Source: an uncultured Porphyromonas sp. (GTDB lineage Bacteria; Bacteroidota; Bacteroidia; Bacteroidales; Porphyromonadaceae). Taken from it: DNA of 57,786 nt. The stretch covers positions 1-57,786 of the forward strand of contig NZ_CALIXW010000047.1 in NCBI RefSeq assembly GCF_938046015.1, read 5' to 3'. The notes under the pieces were generated by a model. That model searched no databases and was not told the DNA's origin. It was given only the letters and a program-made list of their open reading frames with translations. Made by a program: the position numbers and the translations under genes. This document shows, piece after piece, positions 1 through 7,524 of the stretch (positions within the stretch are counted from its first letter, which is position 1; each line of letters begins with the position of its first letter).

Positions 1-153
1 CCCGCCGCCTCCCCCCCCCAAGCCCTTCGCCCTTAGTCCCTAATACCCGCGGACACTCCCCGCCCAGCTCCCCGCTGCTCCTCCCCTTACGCCCAAACCC
101 TCCCTCCTCGTACGCCCAAGGCCTCCCGCCCCTTATCCCTTAGCCATCCTTAG

Positions 154-235
154 GGATATCCCTCAGGGCGCTGACTGATATCCTTCACGCCGCTGAGTGA
201 CGTCCGTCAGCGCCCTGACTGCTATCCATCAGCGA
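154..235. repeat. 22-bp tandem repeat array, locus A
   Basis: About four imperfect tandem units in 22-bp register. They alternate a GATATCC-type half with a TCAG-CGC-CTGA-type half. The same units occur in six other arrays in this window (8.8, 22.1, 27.5, 40.05, 50.3 and 57.2 kb). The array lies upstream of the low-GC gene starting at 385. Confidence 0.8.
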
Positions 236-330
236 GCCCCGCCCCTAGGTGGTAAGGCGCAGAGCGTAGCCGTACAGTGCACTTAGGAATGGCCGTGTAC
301 ATAGGTTATATGGATGTGTTCGGTAAATTG

Positions 331-338
331 TACCTTTG
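331..338 (+). promoter_or_regulatory. Bacteroidetes -7 promoter box TACCTTTG
   Basis: This matches the TAnnTTTG -7 consensus and lies 46 bp before the start codon at 385. No convincing -33 TTTG was found at the usual distance. Confidence 0.5.
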
Positions 339-384
339 CTTTTAACCATTTCGGATGTATTATTTTGGCCTAATAGATTAAGGT

Positions 385-1128
385 ATGAATGAAGATATGA
401 GCCAAGCTTTTATAGTCAGAGCATCAGAGGTGCTAGGAGATACAGCTAGCGGGTTGTCCTTGCCTGAGATATGCAAGCTTTGTCGAGGGTATGCGGTGAA
501 ATATAACCGAAATATCCCGTACCCTGTGCCTACTAGTAATGATGGAGAAGCTCGCCTCCCAAATAAGAGGACAGCTCTTCAAAAGAACTTGGAGAGCTTT
601 TTGCCTAGGGAACAATACGTTATTATTCGTGATTTGTGTAATCTCAAGAAGTTTGAGACTAATGAAGCCGTACGAGAGCTGAGGAGCTTGTTAGGTAATG
701 ACTATAAACACCTAGCTCCTGATGATGAAGATACCGTTGAGGTTATTCAAGAGGCCCAGCATTGGTTAAAGAAGTACTCTGACGCATTTAGACACTACGA
801 TGCAGCCTCTTGGAAGTATCGGAGTCAAGATAGAGAGCTCTATCGTAATGCCCTAGATGACTTAAGGCTGTCATTAGAAGTGCTTCTCAAAGAAGTCCTG
901 GAAAATGAGAAGTCATTGGAGAATCAAGCGTCTCCTCTAGGGTCGTTCGTTCTGGCTAAGGGTGGATCAAAAGAATTCTCTAACGGGCTATGGAAGGTGC
1001 TTGAGTGGTTTTCCAAGTACCAGAATGATCGGGTCAAGCACCGCCAGAACTTCGTGGAAGGAGAAGTTGCTTTTATTTTTGAACTTACTGTGGCTTGTAT
1101 GAGGCAAATTGTTCGACTCGATTCATAG
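385..1128 (+). CDS. Abi-like orphan protein, low GC
   Basis: A 247-residue soluble protein with no signal peptide or membrane segment. The C-terminal half is helical. It contains an Asn-x-Leu-Asp-Asp-Leu-Arg-Leu-type motif, a Lys-Ser-Leu-Glu-Asn-Gln stretch and a terminal region with Val-Lys-His followed by Glu-rich residues. I recall similar C-termini in uncharacterised proteins of Firmicutes and Bacteroidetes, some labelled abortive-infection-like. The N-terminal 110 residues vaguely resemble AbiJ-type N-terminal domains. The coding DNA is much more AT-rich than every other gene here and its codon use differs, which suggests recent transfer. A role in phage defence is only a guess. Confidence 0.7.
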   Translation: MNEDMSQAFIVRASEVLGDTASGLSLPEICKLCRGYAVKYNRNIPYPVPTSNDGEARLPNKRTALQKNLESFLPREQYVIIRDLCNLKKFETNEAVRELRSLLGNDYKHLAPDDEDTVEVIQEAQHWLKKYSDAFRHYDAASWKYRSQDRELYRNALDDLRLSLEVLLKEVLENEKSLENQASPLGSFVLAKGGSKEFSNGLWKVLEWFSKYQNDRVKHRQNFVEGEVAFIFELTVACMRQIVRLDS

Positions 1129-1202
1129 CGAATCTTAGAGCTTCAAGGAGGCTTTGCCTAATAAACCGAGTGCTATATCGAGGAGCATAAGGTTAAAGCC
1201 TG

Positions 1203-1958
1203 ATGACCCGTGTGAAAGGGCTGGATGTGCTTAGTAATAATCTCCAGCGTAGTGCTGTGGGGTGCGGTAGGAGTATAAAGAATGGAGATCTTGATAGTAG
1301 AGCGATGGAACTAGCTTGTATTATGGAGCTAGCTCGGGCCTTAGCCGAGGAGAGCGATCGGGTAGAGCTGTACCCGCAGTATGGACGGCTCGTTATCCTC
1401 AGGAACATCGGGAAGATCCTCGGCGCCTGCGATAGGCAGTACGTCGATTTCCTCTGCCTCAGCAATGGCATGAGGGCCTTTGGTCATGAGTTCTACGGCT
1501 TCAAGTCGCAGGAGCTGCGGCCCTATCTGCACGATCATATGTGCGACCTTTGGGCCTGGGACTTTATGCTGAGCTCGTCCTTTTGGGGCTTCTCGTCCTC
1601 CCCTTACGGGTTCAAGTGGGGCTACCTAGCCAAGGTCGACAGCGCGGGCAACCATTATATCGGGGCGTACGACCTCGCTCGGCCTAGGGAGGTCCTCCTC
1701 GTCGCCTCGTCCTTCAATATCTTCCTATGGAAGTTCCTCTCGGGGCTCCAGGCGGCGCTCCGTAGGGGCGAGGAGCCCCCTCGCTTCGAGGCCTCGTGGT
1801 TCCGTGAGGAGGGCGAGACCTATGTCCATGACGCGGAGCTCTTTGCCTCCGAGGAGGCAAAGAGGGATTTCGCTACCTTCGGTGAGTGGCGCTGCGGCTG
1901 GCTTTGGTCCTTGCTGAAGGATAGCTGTGGGCGTGTGTCTTGTGTATCTGTGCGATAA
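1203..1958 (+). CDS. SUKH/SMI1-KNR4-like protein
   Basis: A 251-residue soluble protein. Residues about 70-200 show the pattern of the SUKH superfamily: a Phe-Leu-x-x-Ser-Asn-Gly segment, a Gly-x-Glu-x-Tyr-Gly segment, and aromatic-rich strands ending in a Phe-x-x-Phe-Leu helix. Family members are often immunity proteins for contact-dependent or polymorphic toxins, but no toxin gene is visible here. Base composition changes within the gene, from moderate GC at the 5' end to the high GC of the host. The start is uncertain: 1203 gives the longest frame, and later Met codons near 1305 and 1323 would still keep the domain. Confidence 0.6.
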   Translation: MTRVKGLDVLSNNLQRSAVGCGRSIKNGDLDSRAMELACIMELARALAEESDRVELYPQYGRLVILRNIGKILGACDRQYVDFLCLSNGMRAFGHEFYGFKSQELRPYLHDHMCDLWAWDFMLSSSFWGFSSSPYGFKWGYLAKVDSAGNHYIGAYDLARPREVLLVASSFNIFLWKFLSGLQAALRRGEEPPRFEASWFREEGETYVHDAELFASEEAKRDFATFGEWRCGWLWSLLKDSCGRVSCVSVR

Positions 1959-1970
1959 TGTGTATCTTTG
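1940..1970 (+). promoter_or_regulatory. Promoter of the rplU-rpmA operon
   Basis: TTG at 1940-1942 and TATCTTTG at 1963-1970 are separated by 20 bp, a good fit to the Bacteroidetes -33/-7 pair. Transcription would begin near 1977, leaving a leader of about 85 nt before rplU. Confidence 0.65.
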
Positions 1971-1984
1971 TGCGCATTTCCTAT

Positions 1985-2034
1985 GCAAGGTACACGGACG
2001 AAGCACGTCACCGAGATCGGGGGCGACACCTTGC
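1985..2034 (+). promoter_or_regulatory. Leader hairpin before rplU
   Basis: The arms GCAAGGT (1985-1991) and ACCTTGC (2028-2034) are exact complements. They enclose a GC-rich loop in the 5' leader of rplU. It could be an autoregulatory binding site for L21, as seen with other ribosomal operon leaders, but no known motif was recognised. Confidence 0.35.
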
Positions 2035-2063
2035 GGGGCTAATCTTAATTAGTATAAAGTACA

Positions 2064-2381
2064 ATGTACGTCATCGTAGACATCCAGGGACAGCAGTTCA
2101 ATCTTCAGGAAGGCCGTCGCCTGTTCATCCATCACGTCAAGGGCGCCGAGGCCGGTGCTACTGTAGAGTTCGACAAGGTCCTGCTCATCGAGAAGGACGG
2201 TCAGTTCACCGTAGGTACGCCTACCGTAGCCGGTGCTAAGGTCGTGTGCGAAGTACTGACGCCGCTCGTCAAGGGCGACAAGGTGCTCGTCTTCCACAAG
2301 AAGCGTCGCAAGGGCTATCGCAAGCTCAATGGCCACCGCCAGCAGTTCAGCGAAGTCGTCGTGAAGGAAATCGTAGGCTAG
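2064..2381 (+). CDS. rplU: 50S ribosomal protein L21
   Basis: A 105-residue protein of normal L21 length that binds 23S rRNA in the large subunit. It starts with the typical Met-Tyr-Val-Ile-Val-Asp-Ile-x-Gly-x-Gln-Phe segment. The family signature Lys-Lys-Arg-Arg-Lys-Gly-Tyr-Arg-Lys-x-x-Gly-His-Arg-Gln lies near the C-terminus. It is followed after 35 bp by rpmA, the usual L21-L27 pairing. Confidence 0.97.
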   Translation: MYVIVDIQGQQFNLQEGRRLFIHHVKGAEAGATVEFDKVLLIEKDGQFTVGTPTVAGAKVVCEVLTPLVKGDKVLVFHKKRRKGYRKLNGHRQQFSEVVVKEIVG

Positions 2382-2416
2382 TAAATAAGTATCACCGCAT
2401 TAGTTAGACAAGGACA

Positions 2417-2674
2417 ATGGCACATAAAAAAGGTGTAGGTAGCTCCAAGAACGGACGCGAATCAGAAAGCAAGCGACTTGGTGTAAAGCTCTTCGGTGGT
2501 CAGCATGCCAAGGCTGGTAACATCATCGTGCGCCAGCGCGGCACGCAGCATCACCCCGGCGCAGGCGTGGGTATCGGTAAGGACCACACGCTCTACGCCC
2601 TCGTAGATGGTACGGTCGTCTTCACGCGCAAGAAGAACGATCGCTCCTACGTCTCGATCCAGGCAGAGGCCTAA
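2417..2674 (+). CDS. rpmA: 50S ribosomal protein L27
   Basis: An 85-residue protein of normal L27 length. The N-terminus Met-Ala-His-Lys-Lys-Gly-Val-Gly-Ser-Ser-Lys-Asn-Gly-Arg is the conserved tail that reaches the peptidyl-transferase centre. There is no Firmicutes-type cleavable N-terminal extension. Gly-x-Asn/Gly-Ile-Ile-Val-Arg-Gln-Arg-Gly-Thr lies in the middle of the protein. It is the second gene of the rplU operon. Confidence 0.97.
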   Translation: MAHKKGVGSSKNGRESESKRLGVKLFGGQHAKAGNIIVRQRGTQHHPGAGVGIGKDHTLYALVDGTVVFTRKKNDRSYVSIQAEA

Positions 2675-2828
2675 GGACGAGACCCCGACGTCCCCCAGGG
2701 GACGACCAGCTACCCTCCCGAGGTGGGATCATCCCGCCTACAGAGAGATATAGGTAACGAGAGAGCTTGCTCCGAGGGCCATAGTCCTTGAGGGCAAGCT
2801 CTCCTCCTTTAATAGACCCAAGAGAGAG

Positions 2829-4112
2829 ATGCTTACCATCAAGCGAATCAAGGAGCAGACGGAGGACGTCCTCCGCCTCCTACAGAAGAAGCACTTCGAG
2901 GCACGCGAGTACATCACTGAGGTGCTCGACCTCGACGAGCTGCGCCGCCGCACCCAGCAGGAGCTCGACGCGAGCCTGGCGCAGCAGAATGCCATCGCCA
3001 AGGAGATCGGTGCCCTGATGAAGCAGGGACTGAAGGATCAGGCCGAGAAGATACGCGCCCAGGTCGCCGACCTCAAGCAGCTTAGCCGCCAGCTCGAGGA
3101 GAAGAAGAACGAGGCCGAGGCTCGCATCCGCGAGATCCTGCTGCAGATCCCTAATCTCCCCGCCGAGATCGTCCCCGAGGGCGCGACGGCCGAGGACAAC
3201 GTCTGCGTCAAGATGGGCGGGCACAACCCTGAGCTGCCTGCCGATGCCGCCCCCCACTGGGAGCTGGCGAAGACCTACGACCTCATAGACTTCGAGCTCG
3301 GCGTCAAGATCACGGGCGCGGGCTTCCCCGTCTACAAGGGCTATGGGGCACGCTTGCAGCGCGCGCTCATCAACTTCTTCCTCGACAATGCCCGTGAGGC
3401 AGGCTTCACCGAGGTGCAGCCGCCCTACGTCGTCAATGAGGACTCGGGCTACGGCACGGGTCAGCTCCCCGACAAGGAGGGGCAGATGTACCACGTCGGC
3501 GTGGATAACCTCTACCTCATCCCCACGGCTGAGGTGCCTGTGACCAATATCTACCGCGACGTCATCCTGGACGAGAAGGACCTGCCCGTACGCAATACCG
3601 CCTACTCGGCTTGCTTCCGTCGTGAGGCTGGCTCCTACGGCAAGGACGTGCGCGGACTGAACCGTCTGCACCAGTTCGACAAGGTCGAGATCGTCTGCAT
3701 CGACAAGCCCGAGCGTAGCTACGAGCGTCTGGACGAGATGGTCGCCTACGTGGAGACCCTCGTGACGAAGCTGGAGCTGCCCTGGCGTATCCTGCGCCTC
3801 AGCGGTGGCGACATGAGCTTCACCAGCGCGCTGACTTACGACTTCGAGGTCTTCTCCGCCGCGCAGCAGCGCTGGCTGGAGGTCAGCTCGGTGTCCAACT
3901 TCGAGAGCTATCAGGCCAACCGCCTGCGCCTGCGCTACCGCGATAGCGAGCAGGGCGTACAGCTGGCACACACGCTCAACGGGAGCGCCCTGGCCCTCCC
4001 CCGCATCGTGGCCGCCCTGCTGGAGAACAACCAGACGCCCGAGGGCATCCGCATCCCCGAGGTGCTGAGACCTTACACAGGCTTCGATCTCATCCCGCTG
4101 CCCCAGAAGTAG
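2829..4112 (+). CDS. serS: Serine-tRNA ligase
   Basis: A 427-residue class II aminoacyl-tRNA synthetase that charges tRNA-Ser, and tRNA-Sec where present. The N-terminal ~110 residues form the long antiparallel coiled-coil arm that recognises the variable arm of tRNA-Ser. The catalytic core follows, with the Thr-Ala-Glu-Val-Pro motif 2 region, an Arg-Phe/Cys-Phe-Arg-Arg-Glu-Ala-Gly-Ser loop and the C-terminal Asn-Gly-Ser-Ala-Leu-Ala-x-x-Arg motif 3. Length is normal. The gap from rpmA is about 155 bp. A strong terminator hairpin follows. Confidence 0.97.
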   Translation: MLTIKRIKEQTEDVLRLLQKKHFEAREYITEVLDLDELRRRTQQELDASLAQQNAIAKEIGALMKQGLKDQAEKIRAQVADLKQLSRQLEEKKNEAEARIREILLQIPNLPAEIVPEGATAEDNVCVKMGGHNPELPADAAPHWELAKTYDLIDFELGVKITGAGFPVYKGYGARLQRALINFFLDNAREAGFTEVQPPYVVNEDSGYGTGQLPDKEGQMYHVGVDNLYLIPTAEVPVTNIYRDVILDEKDLPVRNTAYSACFRREAGSYGKDVRGLNRLHQFDKVEIVCIDKPERSYERLDEMVAYVETLVTKLELPWRILRLSGGDMSFTSALTYDFEVFSAAQQRWLEVSSVSNFESYQANRLRLRYRDSEQGVQLAHTLNGSALALPRIVAALLENNQTPEGIRIPEVLRPYTGFDLIPLPQK

Positions 4113-4136
4113 CGCCCGAGGCTTAGCCTTCTATAG

Positions 4137-4192
4137 CACAAGCCCCACCGAGAGGCTCCAGCACTAGCTGGGGTATCTCGGTGGGGCTTGTG
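4137..4192 (+). terminator. Terminator hairpin after serS
   Basis: Exact 16-17-bp arms (4137-4153 and 4176-4192) centred on CCCCACCGAGA/TCTCGGTGGGG. The 3' side is only weakly T-rich (TGTCCTTTG). It separates serS from the convergent rpoN and could act for both strands. Confidence 0.75.
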
Positions 4193-4339
4193 TCCTTTGT
4201 GGGGTGGGGGCGAAGGGGCTCTGCTTGTCCGCTCTGCGAGAGTGGAGGAAGCTCAGAGGAGCCGCTCAAGAAGCCGCGATGCGGGGCGGGGAAGCTGGAA
4301 GGCGGGCTTGGGGAGTAGGGAGTCTGGGCTAGTGCCGAG

Positions 4340-5794
4340 CTAAGAGAGCTGGCGGCGTAGGCGTGCGATAGGCAGTCGAAGCTGCTCGCGGTACTTGGCC
4401 ACCGTGCGGCGGGCTATGGGGTAGCCCTGGGCGGCCAGCTGCTGTGTCAGCTCCTCGTCCGTCAGCGGCTGGCGCTTGTCCTCGGCCTCGATGAGCGCGG
4501 CTAAGGCCTGCCGCACCTCACGCGTGGAGATGCTCTCGCCCTCCTCCGTGGTGATGCCCTCGCCGAAGAAGAACTTCAGCATGTAGATACCGTGGTCGGT
4601 CTGCACCGACTTGCTGTTGCTGACGCGCGAGATGGTGCTGATGTCGAGCCCCGTGGCCTCGGCGATGTCGCGCAGCACCATAGGCTTGAGGTCGCTCACC
4701 TCGCCCGAGAAGAAGAAGTCACGCTGGTGCTCCACGATGGCCATCATCGTGCGGCGCAGCGTCTGCTGGCGTGTCTCGAGGGCCTCGATGAACCAGCGTG
4801 CCTGCTCGACCTTGTGCTTGAGGAAGGTCATCGCCTCGCGGCTCTGGCGGCTCTGACCTGCCTGGTCGCGGTGCGACTCCAGTAGCTCGAGGTAGGTGGG
4901 GCTCAGGCGCAGCGGGACGATCTCGCGCTCCCCGACGAGCGAGACCAGTAGTTCGCCGTCGCGCTCGGTGACGATGAAGTCGGGGGTGAAGTGCGCGAAG
5001 CGTGCGTCTGCGTCGTCCCCGAGCCCGCTGGCTGGGCGTGGGCTGAGGCGCGCGATGAAGGCGTAGAGCTCCGAGAGACGCTGCTCGTCGATACCTAGGG
5101 CCGAGCATAGACGGTCGAAGCGCTTATTGACGAAGTCCTCGTAGTGCTCGCGGATAAGTCGGTCAGCCGCCCGTGAGAGCTCGTCCTCGGGCAGGCGCTG
5201 CAGCTGCAGCAGTAGGGCCTCGCGGAGATCACGCGCCCCTACGCCGGGCGGGTCTAGGGTCTTGACCAGAGCGATGAGCTCTTCCAGCTCCTCGGCTCGG
5301 GCGTCAATGCCCGCCTTGAAGAGTAGGTCGTCCTGCAGCTCCTCCACCGAGCGCGTCAGGTAGCCATCGGCATCGATGCTGCCCACGATGTAGCGGGCCA
5401 GCTCGTAGCGGCGACCCTCGAGCTCGGTGACCATAGAGAGCTGCTCCAGCAGCTGCTCCTCGAGGCTGGGCGCTCCAGCGGCGAAGGGGATCTCCTCACG
5501 CACTGACTGGCGCTCCTGCAGCTCGCGTAGCTTGTACTCGGGGATATCGTCCTGGGCGTATTCGCCCAGCTCCCAGTCCTGGTCGGTGGCACCGTCCTCG
5601 TCGCCCTCGTCCGCGCCGCTACGCTGCTCCTCCTCGGGGTAGTTCTCCTCGAGGGCGGGGTTCTCCTCCAGCTCCTGCTCGATACGGGTCTCCAGCTCGA
5701 GGCTCGTGACCTCCAGCATCTTCACCGCCAGCAGCTGGGCAGGGGTGAGCCCCTGGGTCTGCTCTAGGCGCTGGGTCTGCTCCAGTCCTGCCAT
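4340..5794 (-). CDS. rpoN: RNA polymerase sigma-54 factor
   Basis: A 484-residue sigma-54. Region I is Gln/Leu-rich (residues ~1-50, Leu-Glu-Gln-Thr-Gln repeats), followed by an acidic region II. The core-binding domain lies around 110-310. The C-terminal DNA-binding part ends with the RpoN box Ala-Arg-Arg-Thr-Val-Ala-Lys-Tyr-Arg-Glu, which contacts the -24 element. Sigma-54 needs an AAA+ activator to open promoters, and one candidate is encoded at 51905-53212. The start codon directly abuts the stop codon of the adenosyltransferase gene upstream, so the two are probably co-transcribed. Confidence 0.96.
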   Translation of the reverse strand: MAGLEQTQRLEQTQGLTPAQLLAVKMLEVTSLELETRIEQELEENPALEENYPEEEQRSGADEGDEDGATDQDWELGEYAQDDIPEYKLRELQERQSVREEIPFAAGAPSLEEQLLEQLSMVTELEGRRYELARYIVGSIDADGYLTRSVEELQDDLLFKAGIDARAEELEELIALVKTLDPPGVGARDLREALLLQLQRLPEDELSRAADRLIREHYEDFVNKRFDRLCSALGIDEQRLSELYAFIARLSPRPASGLGDDADARFAHFTPDFIVTERDGELLVSLVGEREIVPLRLSPTYLELLESHRDQAGQSRQSREAMTFLKHKVEQARWFIEALETRQQTLRRTMMAIVEHQRDFFFSGEVSDLKPMVLRDIAEATGLDISTISRVSNSKSVQTDHGIYMLKFFFGEGITTEEGESISTREVRQALAALIEAEDKRQPLTDEELTQQLAAQGYPIARRTVAKYREQLRLPIARLRRQLS

Positions 5795-6373
5795 CTAGTC
5801 GGCGTCGTCGTGGTCGTAGGTCCAGACGATCTCCTGCCCTTGGGCGCGGAAGACCTCCTTACGTGCTAGGGCAAAGAAGTAGTCGCTGAGGCGATTGACG
5901 AAGCGCAGGACCTCGGGGGCTAGGGGATGCTCGCTGTCGAGGCGGTAGATGAGGCGCTCGGCGCGGCGGCAGACGGTGCGGCAGACGTGCGCCGCGGCGG
6001 TGATATGTCCGCCCGAGGGGAGGATGAAGGCCTTGATGGGGGGCACGAGGTCATCGAGACGGTCGATCTCACGCTCCACCTTGGCTACGGCGCGCTCGGT
6101 GACGCAGGTCACCTCGTGGAGCTCATCCTTGCTGGTGTCGGTGGCCAGGTAGCCGCCGACGGAGAAGAGCTTGTGCTGTAGCCAGTAGAGGAAGCGGCTA
6201 TCGGGCTCCTCGAGCTCGTAGGCCAGCAGGACGCCGACGAAGCTATTGAGCTCGTCGATGGTGCCGTAGCATTCGAGTCGGAGGTCATACTTGGGGACGC
6301 GCTGTCCGCCGACGAGGGAGGTGCGGCCCTTGTCGCCGCCCTTCGTATAGAGCTTGTACTTCTCTGTGTCCAT
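5795..6373 (-). CDS. PduO-type cob(I)alamin adenosyltransferase
   Basis: A 192-residue ATP:cob(I)alamin adenosyltransferase that makes adenosylcobalamin, the cofactor of enzymes such as methylmalonyl-CoA mutase. The N-terminal ATP-binding motif Tyr-Thr-Lys-Gly-Gly-Asp-Lys-Gly-x-Thr-Ser-Leu is present. Conserved Arg/Glu residues Cys-Arg-Arg-Ala-Glu-Arg lie in the last helices, and the Arg-Phe-Val-Asn/Asn-Arg-Leu-Ser-Asp-Tyr-Phe segment is near the end. The frame stays open to 6505, but the Met at 6373 matches where family members begin. The extra 44 residues are Pro/Arg-rich and look non-coding. It abuts rpoN. Confidence 0.92.
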   Translation of the reverse strand: MDTEKYKLYTKGGDKGRTSLVGGQRVPKYDLRLECYGTIDELNSFVGVLLAYELEEPDSRFLYWLQHKLFSVGGYLATDTSKDELHEVTCVTERAVAKVEREIDRLDDLVPPIKAFILPSGGHITAAAHVCRTVCRRAERLIYRLDSEHPLAPEVLRFVNRLSDYFFALARKEVFRAQGQEIVWTYDHDDAD

Positions 6374-6695
6374 AGTGCTGTGTCGGGTGTGGGGCTGCTG
6401 GGGGCAGCCCGGGGTGAGGATGCTGTCTACGTGCTGCGCACCAGGGGCGCAGGCTGGGGCGTCTCGTTGCGGCGGGGATGGTACCCTGCTGCGGCGGGCG
6501 CTCATTAGATATAACTCGCGCGGTGCCCCTTGGGTTTGCTCGAGGGTGCTCGGGCTGGAGCAACAGCGTCGCGGCGGTGGGGCGAAGAGGCGGGAGAAGC
6601 GCGCTCGGGCGGGCTAAGGCTGGGTGCGGGCTGGCGGCCGAGGGGCAGGACGAAGGGAGGCCTTAGCCGTGGAGGAAGGGGGCACTAGCGGAGGG
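6374..6695. other. Intergenic spacer, nothing recognised
   Basis: A 322-bp GC-rich gap between two minus-strand genes. There is a short GC hairpin near 6390-6410. No CAAAnnTA (minus-strand -7 box) was found. The short open frames here overlap each other and have no family features. Confidence 0.5.
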
Positions 6696-7508
6696 CTAGG
6701 GCTCCAGTAGGTACATCGGGGAGGGCGCGGTGCGGCGCAGCGCCGTGAGGCTAAGGTCCTTCCCGACGCGTATGCCCTCGCTGAAGAGGCGCTGCTCGAT
6801 GCTCTTCCAGCAGAGCTCAGGGTGGTTGTTGTCCTTGCTTAGGTGGCAGAGCCATACGTTGCGCATCTCGGGGTGGTAGCAGCGCGCTAGGACCTCAGCG
6901 GCCTCCTCATTGGAGAGGTGGCCCAGCGGACTGGCTACGCGCTCCTTGAGGAAGGGGGGATAGCTGCCCGTGCGGAGCATCTCGCTGTCGTAGTTGGCCT
7001 CCAGCACGACGTGCTGGGCGGCGGCGATGTAGCGCTCGATGACGGCGGTGGGGTGGCCTACGTCAGTAGCGAGGGTGAAGCGGAAGTCCTCGCCGCGGGT
7101 GATGTGATAGCCTACGTTCTCCGCGCTATCGTGCGGCACGGGGAAGGCTTCGATGGAGAAGCCCGCCAGCTCCAGCGGCTCGTGGATGGCGAGCTCACGG
7201 CGCGAGGCCCCGAGCGGCTCCTGTACGAAGCGGCTGCGGGTGATGCTGTCGTGCACCAGGGTCGTAGCGTAGACGGGGAGGTGGTAGACCGCTCCCAGCA
7301 CGCCTATGGTGCGTATGTGGTCGGCGTGGTCGTGCGTCACCAGCACGCCACGTATATGGCCGTCCTCGAGGCTGATACCCTCGGCGGCTAGGCTCTTCTT
7401 GATGCTGCGTATAGGGATGCCTGCATCCAGCAGCAGGCCGCCCGTCTCGTCCCCGAGGTAGTAGCAGTTGCCACTGCTCCCACTCCCCAGGCTCATGAAT
7501 CGTATCAC
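6696..7508 (-). CDS. YycJ/WalJ-like metallo-beta-lactamase-fold hydrolase
   Basis: A protein of about 270 residues with the metallo-beta-lactamase fold. The metal-binding motif His-Asp-His-Ala-Asp-His (HxHxDH) lies near residue 60. A later Thr-Asp-Val-Gly-His segment and a Leu-x-His-Leu-Ser segment are typical of YycJ-type nucleases. Relatives are linked to cell-wall signalling or DNA repair, and the substrate is uncertain. I prefer the GTG at 7508: it gives Val/Met-Ile-Arg-Phe-Met-Ser-Leu-Gly-Ser-Gly-Ser-Ser-Gly-Asn, the usual N-terminus, and follows an AAGGAGA sequence. The longer frame from 7550 overlaps ansA. Confidence 0.9.
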   Translation of the reverse strand: MIRFMSLGSGSSGNCYYLGDETGGLLLDAGIPIRSIKKSLAAEGISLEDGHIRGVLVTHDHADHIRTIGVLGAVYHLPVYATTLVHDSITRSRFVQEPLGASRRELAIHEPLELAGFSIEAFPVPHDSAENVGYHITRGEDFRFTLATDVGHPTAVIERYIAAAQHVVLEANYDSEMLRTGSYPPFLKERVASPLGHLSNEEAAEVLARCYHPEMRNVWLCHLSKDNNHPELCWKSIEQRLFSEGIRVGKDLSLTALRRTAPSPMYLLEP

Positions 7509-7524
7509 TTGCTTCGTCTCTCCT

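Larger units (their letters stand above)
1..384. other. Intergenic spacer with a 22-bp repeat array
   Basis: No gene is visible. The first 140 bases are C-rich and low in complexity. A 22-bp repeat array lies at about 154-235, and a TACCTTTG promoter box at 331-338 precedes the first gene. Base composition drops to clearly AT-rich from about 300 onward. Confidence 0.7.

Noticed and set aside
154..235. The 22-bp arrays as a CRISPR
   Set aside because: The units are direct, contiguous repeats without unique spacers, far shorter than CRISPR repeat-spacer units, and no cas gene is present.
2880..3971. Long minus-strand frame of 363 codons antisense to serS
   Set aside because: High GC gives long antisense frames. 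The plus-strand frame is a clear SerS with all motifs. The same holds for other long antisense frames, such as those in metG, mutS and the GH2 gene.
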